DNA from: Methylobacterium brachiatum | Lineage (GTDB): Bacteria > Pseudomonadota > Alphaproteobacteria > Rhizobiales > Beijerinckiaceae | DNA: 64,000 bases | NCBI RefSeq assembly: GCF_020523825.1 | Contig: NZ_JAJALK010000001.1 | Span: 558,001-622,000, forward strand | Reading direction: 5' to 3' | Shown: piece after piece, positions 10,322 through 19,242 of the stretch | Numbering within the stretch: the stretch's first letter is position 1 | How the letters are laid out: every line of letters starts with the position of its first letter | Notes under the pieces: model-generated | Database searches by the model: none | What the model was told of the DNA's origin: nothing | Seen by the model: the letters and a program-made list of their open reading frames with translations, nothing else | Program-made: the position numbers and the translations under genes

Positions 10322-11701
10322 ATGACGCATTCGCCTGCCGCCGCCCCGGTCCTGCCGACGCACCGTCGCGTCCTGGCCCTGGCCCTGCCGATGACGCTGG
10401 CCAACGTCACGACGCCGATGCTCGGCTTCGTCGGCGCGGCGGTGATCGGGCGGCTCGGCGACGCGGCACTGCTCGGCGCGGTGGCTTTGGGCGCCGTCAT
10501 CTTCGACGCGATCTTCTGGTCCTTCGGGGCTCTGCGAATGGCGACCGCAGGCCTGACCGCGCAGGCGGTCGGCGCCCGCGACGGCGCCGAGGTCGACCGC
10601 ATCCTGGCCCGGGCGATCATGGCGGGCGCCCTGATCGGCCTGAGCTTGGTCGCGCTGCAATGGCCGATCGCTCAGGCGGCCTTCGCGGTGAGCGGCGCGA
10701 GCGAGGCGGTGATCGCGGGCCTCGCCACCTATTTCCACATCCGCATCCTGTCCGCCCCGTTCGTGCTGGCGAGCTACGGCGTGCTCGGCTCGGTCCTGGG
10801 GCGCGGGCGGACCGATCTCGGCCTGCTGCTCCAGGTGGCGATCAACCTGGTCAATGTCGGGCTGACCCTCGCCTTCGTCCTCGGCCTCGGCATGGGGCTC
10901 GCCGGTGCCGCGCTGGCGGCGCTCTGTGCGGAGGCGGCCGGGCTGGCGCTCGGGCTGGTCGTGCTGGCGCGGCTCGGCTCGCGGCCGTTCCGGGTGCCTC
11001 TGCGCGATCTGCGGGACGCCGCCGCCCTGCGCCGGACGCTCAGCGTCAACCTCGACGTGATCCTGCGCACCCTGGCGCTGATCACCGCCATCGTGCTGTT
11101 CTCGGCGCTGGGCGCCAGGCAGGGCGACGTGGTGCTGGCGGCCAATTCCGTCCTGTGGAATCTGTTCATGATCGGCGGGTTCTTCCTCGACGGCTTCGCC
11201 ACCGCGGCCGAGACCCTGTGCGGGCAGGCGGTGGGCGCCCGCGACGCGGAGGCGTTCCGGCGGGCGTCGGCCTTGAGTTTGCGCTGGTGCCTGGGGTTCG
11301 GGATCGCGGTCGGCCTCCTCGCCTTCCTGGGCGGGCCGGGCTTCATCGACTTCGTCACCACCAGCACGCCGGTGCGCGAGACCGCGCGGGCCTATCTGCC
11401 GCTCGCCGCCCTGGCGCCGCTCGCCGCGGCCGCGCCCTTCGCCTATGACGGGATCTATATCGGGGCCACCTGGACCCGGGCGATGCGCAACCTGATGTTG
11501 GGCGCGCTGGCGATCTACGGCGCGGTCCTGGCGCTGGTCCTGGCCTTGGGCCTCGGCAATACCGGGCTGTGGCTGGCCTTCGTGGCCTTCTTGGGGGCGC
11601 GGGGCCTGTTCCAGGCCGTCGCGTTCCCGGGGCTGTTGCGCGAAACGTTTCGCAGGCCGCCACCCTCCGCCGCCGGAAAAACCGCGCCCGACTTCGCGTA
11701 G
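10322..11701 (+). CDS. MATE-family multidrug/metabolite exporter
   Basis: Sodium- or proton-driven exporter of the multidrug and toxic compound extrusion family, 459 residues, the usual length. Twelve hydrophobic segments in two halves can be traced. The first half holds the family's start (LALPMTLANVTTPMLGFVG), and the second half resumes near VNLDVILRTLALI. It sits in the inner membrane. It belongs to the DinF-like branch by general resemblance, but the substrate is not predictable. It follows the small DUF6460-like gene closely. Confidence 0.9.
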   Translation: MTHSPAAAPVLPTHRRVLALALPMTLANVTTPMLGFVGAAVIGRLGDAALLGAVALGAVIFDAIFWSFGALRMATAGLTAQAVGARDGAEVDRILARAIMAGALIGLSLVALQWPIAQAAFAVSGASEAVIAGLATYFHIRILSAPFVLASYGVLGSVLGRGRTDLGLLLQVAINLVNVGLTLAFVLGLGMGLAGAALAALCAEAAGLALGLVVLARLGSRPFRVPLRDLRDAAALRRTLSVNLDVILRTLALITAIVLFSALGARQGDVVLAANSVLWNLFMIGGFFLDGFATAAETLCGQAVGARDAEAFRRASALSLRWCLGFGIAVGLLAFLGGPGFIDFVTTSTPVRETARAYLPLAALAPLAAAAPFAYDGIYIGATWTRAMRNLMLGALAIYGAVLALVLALGLGNTGLWLAFVAFLGARGLFQAVAFPGLLRETFRRPPPSAAGKTAPDFA

Positions 11702-11777
11702 CTTTGGCGGGCTGGCATTTGCGGCGGCCCTTCGCCGAAGGGGCAGCCTTGCCAGGAATCCGTTGCCGGCTTCCCGG

Positions 11778-12116
11778 TTAGTGCGGATCCTTCCAGGCCG
11801 TGGCAGCCGGCGGCGCGGCCCGGGCGACCGGCGCGGCCGGGCGCGGCAGTTCGGCCTCGGCCCGCCGCTGCGGCGCCCGGCGGACGCTGCCGGCGCGCCG
11901 GACCCGGCGGACGTGGCGCCGTCCGCGCTCACTGGAATTGCCGACGAACCCGCCGACCACGGCGCCCGCGACGGCCCCGATCGGGCCCGCCACCAGGGCG
12001 CCTGCCACCGCGCCGGAGCCGACCCCCAGGGTCGTCCGGCTCTGGGCCCGGGCGGGATCCGGTACCCCGGCCAGGGTCAGGCCGGCCAGGATGAAGACAG
12101 TCGTGAGAGCGCGCAT
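11778..12116 (-). CDS. Exported glycine-zipper protein
   Basis: A 112-residue protein with an N-terminal signal peptide (hydrophobic core TTVFILAGLTLAG, probable cleavage after ARA near residue 24). A glycine-zipper segment follows (VGSGAVAGALVAGPIGAVAG and beyond, about residues 32-59), then an arginine- and proline-rich tail. Such segments insert into or lie along membranes in small envelope proteins of this group. Convergent with the MATE gene. Precise role unknown. Confidence 0.75.
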   Translation of the reverse strand: MRALTTVFILAGLTLAGVPDPARAQSRTTLGVGSGAVAGALVAGPIGAVAGAVVGGFVGNSSERGRRHVRRVRRAGSVRRAPQRRAEAELPRPAAPVARAAPPAATAWKDPH

Positions 12117-12332
12117 AAGACCGGATCCCGGGATCCAAGGATGGGATAGGGCTGGCCTTTAGCCGTGAGAACATGACCAAAGCACGGCTCGATACAGTCG
12201 CCCGCCGAACTGTATCAAATGCCGCACGGACTCACCGATCCCGCAAAAGCCGATGTGGCGCGCGGGACGTTCTGCTCTAGGGTGCAGCGCAACGAAGACC
12301 GGCCGAGGAGCGGCCGCAGGAGGGAGATGCTC

Positions 12333-13226
12333 ATGGCCACGACGACGGACCTGCGCCTGCGCCGGAGCGTGCTCTACATGCCCGGCTCGAACCAGCGGGC
12401 GCTCGACAAGGCCAAGACCCTGCCGGTGGACAGCATCATCCTCGATCTCGAGGACGCGGTCGGCCCCGAGGAGAAGGAGATCGCGCGCGATCAGGTCTGC
12501 GCCGCGGTCAAGAGCGGGGAATATGGCAGCCGCGAGCTGGTGATCCGGGTCAACGCCCCCCAGACCCCCTGGGGCGAGGCCGACCTGCACGCCGCCATCG
12601 AGGCCAAGCCCGACGCGATCCTGATGCCGAAGGTGTCGTCCTCGGCGGTGCTGGAGAGCATCGCGGACCGGCTCGAATCCCTCGACGCCCCTGAGGGCAT
12701 CGCGGTCTGGGCGATGATCGAGACCCCGGCCTCGATCCTCAACATCCAGGAGATCGCCCGGGCCAAGCGCGACCCGCGCAACCGCCTGACCTGCCTGGTG
12801 CTCGGCACCAACGACCTGGCCAAGGACACCTGGGCCAAGATCGTCCCCGGCCGGGTGCCGATGCTGCCCTGGATGATGATGGCGCTCGCCGCCGCCCGGG
12901 CCGAAGGCCTGGCGATCCTCGACGGCGTCTACAACGACATCGCCGACACCGAGGGCTGCCGGGACGAGTGCCGCCAGGCCCGCGACCTCGGCTTCGACGG
13001 CAAGACCCTGATCCACCCGACCCAGCTCGAGCCGGCCAACGCCTCCTTCGCGCCGACCGAGGAGGAGGTGCGCCGGGCCAAGCTGGTGATCGAGGCGTTC
13101 GAGCGCCCGGAATATGCCAAGCGCGGCGCGATCAAGCTCGAAGGCCGCCTCTACGAGCGCCAGCACCTCGGCGTGAACCGCCGCGCGGTGACCTGGGCCG
13201 AGGCGATCAAGGCGAAGGGGTTCTGA
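12333..13226 (+). CDS. HpcH/HpaI aldolase / citrate-lyase-beta-like CoA lyase
   Basis: TIM-barrel enzyme of the CitE/malyl-CoA lyase superfamily, 297 residues. Family landmarks are SVLYMPGSN at the N terminus, the acidic strand ILDLEDAVGP (36-45) and the metal-binding glutamate in AMIETP. Enzymes of this group cleave or form malyl-CoA, citramalyl-CoA or similar thioesters with Mg2+. It is not clearly the serine-cycle malyl-CoA lyase: no serine-cycle genes lie nearby and the N terminus looks different. I chose the ATG at 12333, nine bases after an AGGAGG; an ATG at 12327 is too close. The substrate is uncertain. Confidence 0.88.
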   Translation: MATTTDLRLRRSVLYMPGSNQRALDKAKTLPVDSIILDLEDAVGPEEKEIARDQVCAAVKSGEYGSRELVIRVNAPQTPWGEADLHAAIEAKPDAILMPKVSSSAVLESIADRLESLDAPEGIAVWAMIETPASILNIQEIARAKRDPRNRLTCLVLGTNDLAKDTWAKIVPGRVPMLPWMMMALAAARAEGLAILDGVYNDIADTEGCRDECRQARDLGFDGKTLIHPTQLEPANASFAPTEEEVRRAKLVIEAFERPEYAKRGAIKLEGRLYERQHLGVNRRAVTWAEAIKAKGF

Positions 13227-13667
13227 GACGTCGCTCCCGCCCGCACCCTGCGGCGAACGATGAGCCCAGCAGGACGCTTCCGGAGGATGCGCAGCCTTGC
13301 GGTGACAGAGGCGGATGTCTCATGTCCCCAGCGGGAAGGCTTCGTCTCCTTCGTGTGGAGGCTGGACCGAAGCCGCCACGCACCGTCATCCCGGGGCCGC
13401 GCCGCGGAGCCCGGGATCCGGAGACGCCGACATGCCAAGCTCTTGCAACGGCGCCGTTTCTGGATGGCCGCCTCCGGCGACCCGTTCGGGTCCGGGCCCG
13501 CCTGCGGCGCCGCGAAACGACGGCGCGGGTTGCCGGGTATCGAGCTCCGCGCTTGATCGTCCGACCCGTGTCGCCCGTCGCCGCGAAGGGCGCGGAAACG
13601 GTTTGCCGCTGAAGGCGCTTACGACGGCGGGCGCAGGTAAGCCGATTCGAATGTCGAGCCGACAAGC
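13227..13667. repeat. 441 bp gene-free gap with an inverted palindromic repeat (family C)
   Basis: No convincing gene. A repeat arm starts at 13384 (CGTCATCCCGGGGCCGCG, then GGAGCCCGGGATCC). A looser inverted copy lies at 13492-13523 (GGGCCCGCCTGCGGCGCC, then GCGAAACGACGG). The same arm type recurs at 22383 and 25856-25971 in this window, which marks a dispersed family. The other parts of the gap show nothing I can name. The stretch separates the convergent CitE-like and CNB-TrxR genes. Confidence 0.7.
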
Positions 13668-15296
13668 CTAAGCCGGCTCGCGGTCCCGGACATAATCCCA
13701 GACCTTGGAGATGACGACCGATCCCTCGCCCACCGAGGAGGCGACGCGCTTGACGGAATGGGCGCGCACGTCGCCGACCGCGAAGATGCCCGGCTGCGAG
13801 GTAGCGTAGGGCGAGCCGGCGCCGATCGCTTCCCCGGTGAGGACGAAGCCGTTGCGATCGAGCTCGACGAGGCCGGACAGCCAGCCGGTATTGGGTGCCG
13901 CCCCCACCATGACGAACACGGCGCAGGTCGGGATCGTCCGGACCGTCCCGTCCGCGATGGTGCGGATGGTCACGGCCTCGAGCGCGTCGTCCCCGTGCAG
14001 CGCGCTGAGTTCGGCGCCGTACTCGATGGTGATCGCCGGATCCGCTTCCAGACGGCTCGACAGGTAGCGCGACATCGAGGTCGCCAGCGACGGCCCGCGG
14101 ACCAGGAGCCGGACATGCCGGGCGGAGCGGCTGAGGAACATCGCCGCCTGTCCGGCGGAATTGCCGCCGCCGACGATGATGGTCTCGGTGTTCTTGCAAT
14201 AGCGGGCCTCGATTTCGGTGGCCGCGTAATAGATGCCGGCCCCCTCGAAGGCCTCCAGGCGGTCGATCGGCAGGCGCCGGTACTGAACCCCGGTGGCGAC
14301 GACGACCGCCTGTCCCCGGACGCGCTGATCGTTGTCGAAGGTCGCGCAAAAGGCGCCGTCTTCGAGCCGCTCCAGCTTCACCACCCGCCGGGGCATGGCG
14401 AACCGCGTCCCGAACTTCACGGCCTGGACCTCGCCGCGCCAGATCAGGTCGGCCCCGGAGATCCCGGTCGGGAACCCCATATAGTTCTCGATCCGGCTCG
14501 ATGTGCCGGCCTGTCCGCCGATCGCGATATCCTCGACCACCAGGGCGCGCAGGCCTTCGGCGCCGGCATAGACGCCCGCGGCCACGCCGGCCGGGCCGCC
14601 GCCGACGATCAGAACGTCGAAGGCCTCGTCGTCCATGAGGTTGTAGTTGAGGCCGAAGAGCTGCGCGACCTTGTCGGGGGTCGGATCCGTCACGACGGTG
14701 TTCCGGCCGAAGACCACGGCGGGCCGGTCGGCGGGAACCGAGCAGCTCGTGGCGACGGACGCAGCCTCCGCGCTGCCGAGGGCGTAGGACCGGTAGGGCA
14801 GGCGGTTGCGGCTCGCGAATTCCGCGATCCGCCGAACGGCCCGGTCGTCGTCCTCGCCGATCAGCACGAGGGTGCCGTCGCGCGAATCGAGCTGGCGCCG
14901 CCGCCGCGCCGCCAGGACGGTGATGACGATGTCCGACATTTCGGGGATCTCGGCCATCAGCCGCAGCATCGCGGTGCGCGGCACCTCGATCACGTTGGTG
15001 TCGATGACCGCCCGCATCGGCATCGACCAGCTGCCGCCGTTCAGGAACGCGATCTCGCCCATGAAATGCGTCGGCCCGAGGGTGGAGGGCAGGTGCCGCT
15101 CGTCCGTGAACGGGTTCACCACCTCGACCTCGCCGTCCTCGACATAGACGAAGCGGTCCGCCGGCTCGCCGGGCCGCGCCAGGAAGGTCCCGGCCGGGTA
15201 GAGCCGCGGAACGCCCGCGGCCCGGATCGCGGCGACATGCGAGGCCGCCAGGGGAACGCGCTGCATCACGCGCAGATCAGGGCCGATCGTCTCCAT
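13668..15296 (-). CDS. Cyclic-nucleotide-binding domain fused to thioredoxin-reductase-like flavoprotein without CxxC
   Basis: A 542-residue fusion. Residues about 10-130 form a cyclic-nucleotide-binding (CRP-type) domain. Residues about 141-215 resemble a small response/glutaredoxin-like linker. From about 225 to the end it is a class II pyridine-nucleotide disulfide reductase, with GGGPAG (232-237) for FAD and GGGNSAGQ (376-383) for NAD(P)H. The place where thioredoxin reductases carry CATC reads YYAATEIEA (356-364), so the redox-active disulfide is missing. It therefore cannot reduce thioredoxin by the standard route. Family members of this shape exist and are uncharacterised. It may be an NAD(P)H-dependent flavoenzyme gated by a nucleotide; that is inference. 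Confidence 0.92.
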   Translation of the reverse strand: METIGPDLRVMQRVPLAASHVAAIRAAGVPRLYPAGTFLARPGEPADRFVYVEDGEVEVVNPFTDERHLPSTLGPTHFMGEIAFLNGGSWSMPMRAVIDTNVIEVPRTAMLRLMAEIPEMSDIVITVLAARRRRQLDSRDGTLVLIGEDDDRAVRRIAEFASRNRLPYRSYALGSAEAASVATSCSVPADRPAVVFGRNTVVTDPTPDKVAQLFGLNYNLMDDEAFDVLIVGGGPAGVAAGVYAGAEGLRALVVEDIAIGGQAGTSSRIENYMGFPTGISGADLIWRGEVQAVKFGTRFAMPRRVVKLERLEDGAFCATFDNDQRVRGQAVVVATGVQYRRLPIDRLEAFEGAGIYYAATEIEARYCKNTETIIVGGGNSAGQAAMFLSRSARHVRLLVRGPSLATSMSRYLSSRLEADPAITIEYGAELSALHGDDALEAVTIRTIADGTVRTIPTCAVFVMVGAAPNTGWLSGLVELDRNGFVLTGEAIGAGSPYATSQPGIFAVGDVRAHSVKRVASSVGEGSVVISKVWDYVRDREPA

Positions 15297-15683
15297 GTCC
15301 TGCCCCTTTCACACAGTGGCATAGGCGGATTGGCATCGCGGGCCTGCGACACAGCCGGCATCCGGATGCCCGGCCGAGGTGCAACGAAGGATTGTCCAAG
15401 GTCAAGCTTGGCTCGCGTCCTGGCTGGGCGCGCGCAGCACTGGGTGGCCTCCCGAGAGCGGGGATGCCCACGAGGACATTCGGTTCCGCGCCGCACCTGC
15501 GCTCAAGACCCTGCCGCCTCGATCTGGCGAATACAGGCATCCAGTGTAATGCGTCGGCGGCATTCAATATTCGCACACGGCTCGACTGAGCGGCCCGGGA
15601 ATGAGACGATATTCGACCGGTCGCGTCGGATGCCGTTCGATTCGTGCATCTTGAGCGCGCGGCTGAAAACCCGGGGCGGCACG
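15297..15683. other. 387 bp divergent intergenic region, no gene seen
   Basis: Lies between the minus-strand CNB-TrxR-like gene and the plus-strand VOC gene, so it should hold both promoters. The only small structure I noted is a short palindrome, CCAAG at 15396-15400 and CTTGG at 15407-15411, which could be an operator but is too short to assign. No open frame here has recognisable content. Confidence 0.5.
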
Positions 15684-16103
15684 ATGAGCAGCGCGAACCC
15701 AGAGATTCCGGCCGAGGCCCCGGTGAAGGGCGGGCTCGTCGCCTACCTGACGGTGGACGGCGCCATGAAGGCGGCCGAGTTCTACGTCCGCGCCTTCGGA
15801 GCCGAGATCGTCACCGCGATGCCCGTCGACGACCAGGGACGGACCATGCATGTCCACCTCCACGTGAACGGCTCGTCGCTGATGCTGAGCGACGCTTTTC
15901 CCGAACACGGCCATCCCCTGCAGGCACCGCAAGCCTTCTCCCTGATGCTCATGGTTGAGGGGATCGATGCGCGCTACGCCCAGGCCGTCGCGGCGGGAGC
16001 CACCGCCCTGATGGAGCCGGCCGAGATGTTCTGGGGCGACCGCTACGGCCAGCTGCGCGATCCGTTCGGGATCGTCTGGGCGATGAACCAGGGGAAGCGC
16101 TGA
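15684..16103 (+). CDS. VOC-family (glyoxalase/PhnB-like) protein
   Basis: A 139-residue protein with two beta-alpha-beta-beta-beta units, typical of the vicinal-oxygen-chelate superfamily. Typical features are YLTVDGAMKAAEFYVRAFGA near the start and FWGDRYGQLRDPFG near the end, the PhnB-like signature. The ATG at 15684 follows the most family-like boundary; a longer start at 15630 is possible. These proteins may be dioxygenases, isomerases or resistance proteins, and the substrate is not evident. A second VOC gene follows 73 bp on. Confidence 0.85.
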   Translation: MSSANPEIPAEAPVKGGLVAYLTVDGAMKAAEFYVRAFGAEIVTAMPVDDQGRTMHVHLHVNGSSLMLSDAFPEHGHPLQAPQAFSLMLMVEGIDARYAQAVAAGATALMEPAEMFWGDRYGQLRDPFGIVWAMNQGKR

Positions 16104-16176
16104 GCGCCCCGTCATCCGGAAGCCGAACGCGCGGCCGGCTCCGGGAGCCGCGCCGATCCGCCCGGGAGATGCCGCC

Positions 16177-16656
16177 ATGCCGACGATCAGCACCTGTCTG
16201 TGGTTCGCCCACGACGCCGAGGCGGCGGCGCGGTTCTACGTGTCGCTGGTGCCGGGCTCGAGCCTCGGCCCGATCCTGCGGGCGCCGGGCCCCTGGCCCG
16301 GGGGCGAGCCCGGCGCCGCGATCCTGGTGGCGTTCACGCTGGGCGGCCAGAGCTTCCAGGCCCTGAATGGCGGGATTCCGGCCGCGTACGGGACCGCCGC
16401 GTCGATCTCAATCTCCTGTGCCGATCAGGCCGAGGTCGACCGCCTCTGGCGCGCCCTCACCGCGGAGGGCGGCGCGGAGATGATGTGCGGCTGGCTGCGC
16501 GACCGCTGGGGCGTGCCCTGGCAGATCGTACCGGAAACCCTGCCGCGCCTGCTCGCCGATCCCGATCCGGCGGTGGCGGCCCGGGTCTTCGCGGCCATGC
16601 AGGCCATGGTGAAGCTCGACATCGCGGCCCTGGAGGCCGCCGCTGCCGGCCGGTGA
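16177..16656 (+). CDS. VOC-family PhnB-like protein (3-demethylubiquinone methyltransferase-like fold)
   Basis: A 159-residue VOC superfamily protein. The opening TISTCLWFAHDAEAAARFYV and the later WGVPWQIVP are the usual marks of the PhnB group that databases label 3-demethylubiquinone-9 3-methyltransferase-like. The methyltransferase name is a historical label, not an activity visible here. Together with the preceding VOC gene it forms a tandem pair. It ends 16 bp before the convergent fdh4B gene. Confidence 0.85.
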   Translation: MPTISTCLWFAHDAEAAARFYVSLVPGSSLGPILRAPGPWPGGEPGAAILVAFTLGGQSFQALNGGIPAAYGTAASISISCADQAEVDRLWRALTAEGGAEMMCGWLRDRWGVPWQIVPETLPRLLADPDPAVAARVFAAMQAMVKLDIAALEAAAAGR

Positions 16657-16672
16657 AGTCCCGGATCCGGCG

Positions 16673-16939
16673 CTACGCCGCTAGGTCGTAGCGCGTCCGC
16701 TGGGTCCGCGCATCGCGGGCGGTCACGGTGACGTGGCCGTCCTCCTCCAGCGCGGAGAGCGCGCGCAGCACCAGGGCGTGCTCGACCCCGAAGCTGCGGG
16801 CGAAGGCCCGGCTGTCGCCCGGCAGGCCGAGATCCAGGGCCGCCAGCAACCCCGCTTCCAGCGCGTCCATCCCGGGCTGGGCCGCGGTCCGGCGGTCCAA
16901 AGCGGCGACGAACGCCGCCTCGTCGAGATCGCGGCCCAC
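16673..16939 (-). CDS. fdh4B: Fdh4B-like small partner of formate dehydrogenase 4
   Basis: An 88-residue protein that starts 5 bp after the fdh4A stop with a GTG. Residues 45-85 look like a small winged helix (RSFGVEHALVLRALSALEED, then a basic wing and RTRYDL). In Methylobacterium extorquens AM1 a small frame just downstream of fdh4A, fdh4B, is reported to give the same formate phenotype as fdh4A when mutated (Chistoserdova and co-workers, fourth formate dehydrogenase). The name here rests on position and size, not on a sequence comparison I could run. Its biochemical role is unknown. Confidence 0.75.
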   Translation of the reverse strand: MGRDLDEAAFVAALDRRTAAQPGMDALEAGLLAALDLGLPGDSRAFARSFGVEHALVLRALSALEEDGHVTVTARDARTQRTRYDLAA

Positions 16940-16944
16940 GCGTC

Positions 16945-19242
16945 TCAGGCCGCCGCCCGGGCTTCCAGGGTGACGAGCACCGACTTCGAGGTCGGCGTGT
17001 CGCTCTTCTCACCGAAGGTCGAGAGCGGCACCAGCACGTTCAGCTCCGGGTAGTAGCCCGCCACGGCGCCCCGGGGCATGTCGAATGGCACCAGCCGGAA
17101 ATCCTCGGCCCGCCGGGTCACGCCGTCGGCATGGAGGCCGACGATGTCGACGCGCTCGCCGAGCCGGTCGCGGATCTCCGCGAGGTCGTCCGGATGGGCG
17201 AACAGCACCTTCCGCTCGCCGTAGACGCCGCGGTAGCGGTCATCGAGCCCGTAGATCGTGGTGTTGTACTGGTCGTGGCTGCGGAAAGTCTGCAGCACGA
17301 ACGTGTTCTGGGACTTCTTCGCGACCTGGTGCTCGGTCTCGGCCGGCAGGGCGTCGGCGGAGAAGTTGGCCCGGCCGGAGGCGGTCTCGAAGACGCGTTC
17401 GGCGGCGAGGTTGCGCAGCATGAAGCCGCGCGGCTTGCGCACCCGGGTGTTGTACTCCGAGAAGCCCGGGATCGTCGCGGCGATGGCCTCCCGGATCCGG
17501 TCGTAATCGACCGCGAGCCCGGCCCAGTCGATGGCGGCCGAGCCGACGGTGGCCTGGGCCATGCCGGCGATGATCGCGATCTCCGAGCGCAGCTCCTTCG
17601 AGGCCGGCTTGTTGATGCCGCCCGAGCCGTGGACCATGCTCATCGAATCCTCGACGGTCACGATCTGGGTCTTGCCCGCGGCGTTCCGGTCGATCTCGGT
17701 GCGGCCCATGCAGGGCAGCAGGTAGCCGATGGCGCCCGGCACCAGGTGGGCGTGGTTGAGCTTGGTCGCGATGTGGACGGTCAGGCGGCAGGAGGCGAGC
17801 GCCTGGGCCACCACCGGGGTATCCGGCGTCGCCCGCAGGAAGTTGCCGCCGAGCCCGATGAACGCCTTCGACGTGCCGTCGCGCATCGCCCGGATCGCCG
17901 CCAGGACGTTGTGGCCGTGCTTGCGCGGCATGGCGAGGCCGAAATGCCGCTCCAGCGATTCGAGGAAGGCCACCGAGGGGCGCTCGTTAATCCCGACCGT
18001 GCGGTCGCCCTGCACGTTGGAATGGCCGCGCACCGGGCACAGCCCGGCACCGGGCCGGCCGATATGGCCGCGCAGGAACAGCAGGTTGGCGATCTCGCGC
18101 ACGGTCGCCACCGAGTGGCGGTGCTGGGTCACGCCCATGGCCCAGGTGGCGATCACCCGCTGCGCGCCGAGATAGACATCCGCCATGGCGGAGATGTCGT
18201 CGTAGGTCAGGCCCGACTGGTCGAGGATCGCGTCCCAGCTCGTGGCCTCCACGGCGGCGCGATAGGCGTCGAGCCCGGCGGTGTGGTGCTCCAGGAAGGC
18301 GCGGTCGAGCAGCGAGGGCCGGCCGGAGGCCAGCGCCTCTTCGTCCCGGGCGAACACGATCTTGGCGATGCCCCGGAAGGCCGCCATGTCGCCGCCGGAG
18401 CGCGGCTGGAGGTAGTGGCTGGCGATCGGCTGGCTGGAGCCGCGCAGCATCTCCACGGTGTTCTGCGGGTCGGCGAAGCGCTCGAGCCCACGCTCGCGCA
18501 CGGGGTTGAGCACCACGACCTTGGCGCCGCGCTCGGCCGCCCGGCGCAGGTCGCCGAGCATGCGCGGATGGTTGGTGCCGGGATTCTGCCCGACGCAGAA
18601 GATCGCGTCCGCCTTCTCGAAATCCTCCAGCAGGACCGTGCCCTTGCCGATGCCGATGGCGTCGATCAGCGCGACGCCGCTGGCCTCGTGGCACATGTTC
18701 GAACAGTCGGGGAAGTTGTTGGTCCCGTAGGCGCGGGCGAACAGCTGGTACAGATAGGCGGCCTCGTTCGAGGCGCGGCCGGAGGTGTAGAACTCGGCCT
18801 GATCGGGATGGTCGAGGCCGCGCAGGGTCGAGCCGATCTCGGCGAAGGCCTCGTCCCAGCTCACCGGCAGGTAGCGGTCGCTCGCCGCATCGTAGCGCAT
18901 CGGGTGCGTGAGGCGGCCCTCGCCCTCCAGGGCGAAGTCGCTCCAGGTGCGCAACTCGGTCAGCGTGTGGCGGGCGAAGAAGGACGGCTTCGTGCGCTTG
19001 TCGGTGGCCTCCCAGGAGACCGCCTTCACGCCGTTCTCGCAGAACTCGAAGGACGAGCCGTGCTCCGGGTCGCCCCAGGCGCAACCCGGGCAGTCGAACC
19101 CGTCCGGCTGGTTCGCCTTCAGCAGGGCGCGCGCGCCCGACAGCGGCGCGCGCGAGCCGAGCAGATGCTTGCCGCAACTCTTCAGAGCGCCCCAGCCGCC
19201 GGCGGCGGATGAGCGCTTCGGAGCCCCGTCAGGCTGGGCCAT
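16945..19242 (-). CDS. fdh4A: FdhF/YdeP-type molybdopterin oxidoreductase, Fdh4A-like formate dehydrogenase
   Basis: Molybdopterin-dependent oxidoreductase of 765 residues. Cys51, Cys54 and Cys68 (DCPGCAW, then FEFCENG) look like iron-sulfur ligands. Family blocks such as VSWDEAFAEIGS, CVGQNPGTNHPRM and LPCMGRTE follow. No Tat signal is seen, so it should be cytoplasmic. The group is distant from classical formate dehydrogenase alpha subunits; the M. extorquens AM1 member, Fdh4A, is needed for normal formate oxidation on methanol. I chose the ATG at 19242 over 19284 because it gives the family-like N terminus. fdh4B follows in the same operon. Confidence 0.85.
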   Translation of the reverse strand: MAQPDGAPKRSSAAGGWGALKSCGKHLLGSRAPLSGARALLKANQPDGFDCPGCAWGDPEHGSSFEFCENGVKAVSWEATDKRTKPSFFARHTLTELRTWSDFALEGEGRLTHPMRYDAASDRYLPVSWDEAFAEIGSTLRGLDHPDQAEFYTSGRASNEAAYLYQLFARAYGTNNFPDCSNMCHEASGVALIDAIGIGKGTVLLEDFEKADAIFCVGQNPGTNHPRMLGDLRRAAERGAKVVVLNPVRERGLERFADPQNTVEMLRGSSQPIASHYLQPRSGGDMAAFRGIAKIVFARDEEALASGRPSLLDRAFLEHHTAGLDAYRAAVEATSWDAILDQSGLTYDDISAMADVYLGAQRVIATWAMGVTQHRHSVATVREIANLLFLRGHIGRPGAGLCPVRGHSNVQGDRTVGINERPSVAFLESLERHFGLAMPRKHGHNVLAAIRAMRDGTSKAFIGLGGNFLRATPDTPVVAQALASCRLTVHIATKLNHAHLVPGAIGYLLPCMGRTEIDRNAAGKTQIVTVEDSMSMVHGSGGINKPASKELRSEIAIIAGMAQATVGSAAIDWAGLAVDYDRIREAIAATIPGFSEYNTRVRKPRGFMLRNLAAERVFETASGRANFSADALPAETEHQVAKKSQNTFVLQTFRSHDQYNTTIYGLDDRYRGVYGERKVLFAHPDDLAEIRDRLGERVDIVGLHADGVTRRAEDFRLVPFDMPRGAVAGYYPELNVLVPLSTFGEKSDTPTSKSVLVTLEARAAA

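Noticed and set aside
12219..12332. N-terminal extension of the CitE-like lyase
   Set aside because: Low-complexity residues precede a perfect AGGAGG site, and the family starts at the ATG at 12333.
13758..16103. A frame that would extend the VOC protein N-terminally by over 600 residues
   Set aside because: The upstream part is antisense to the CNB-TrxR gene and unlike any family. The VOC fold begins at 15684.
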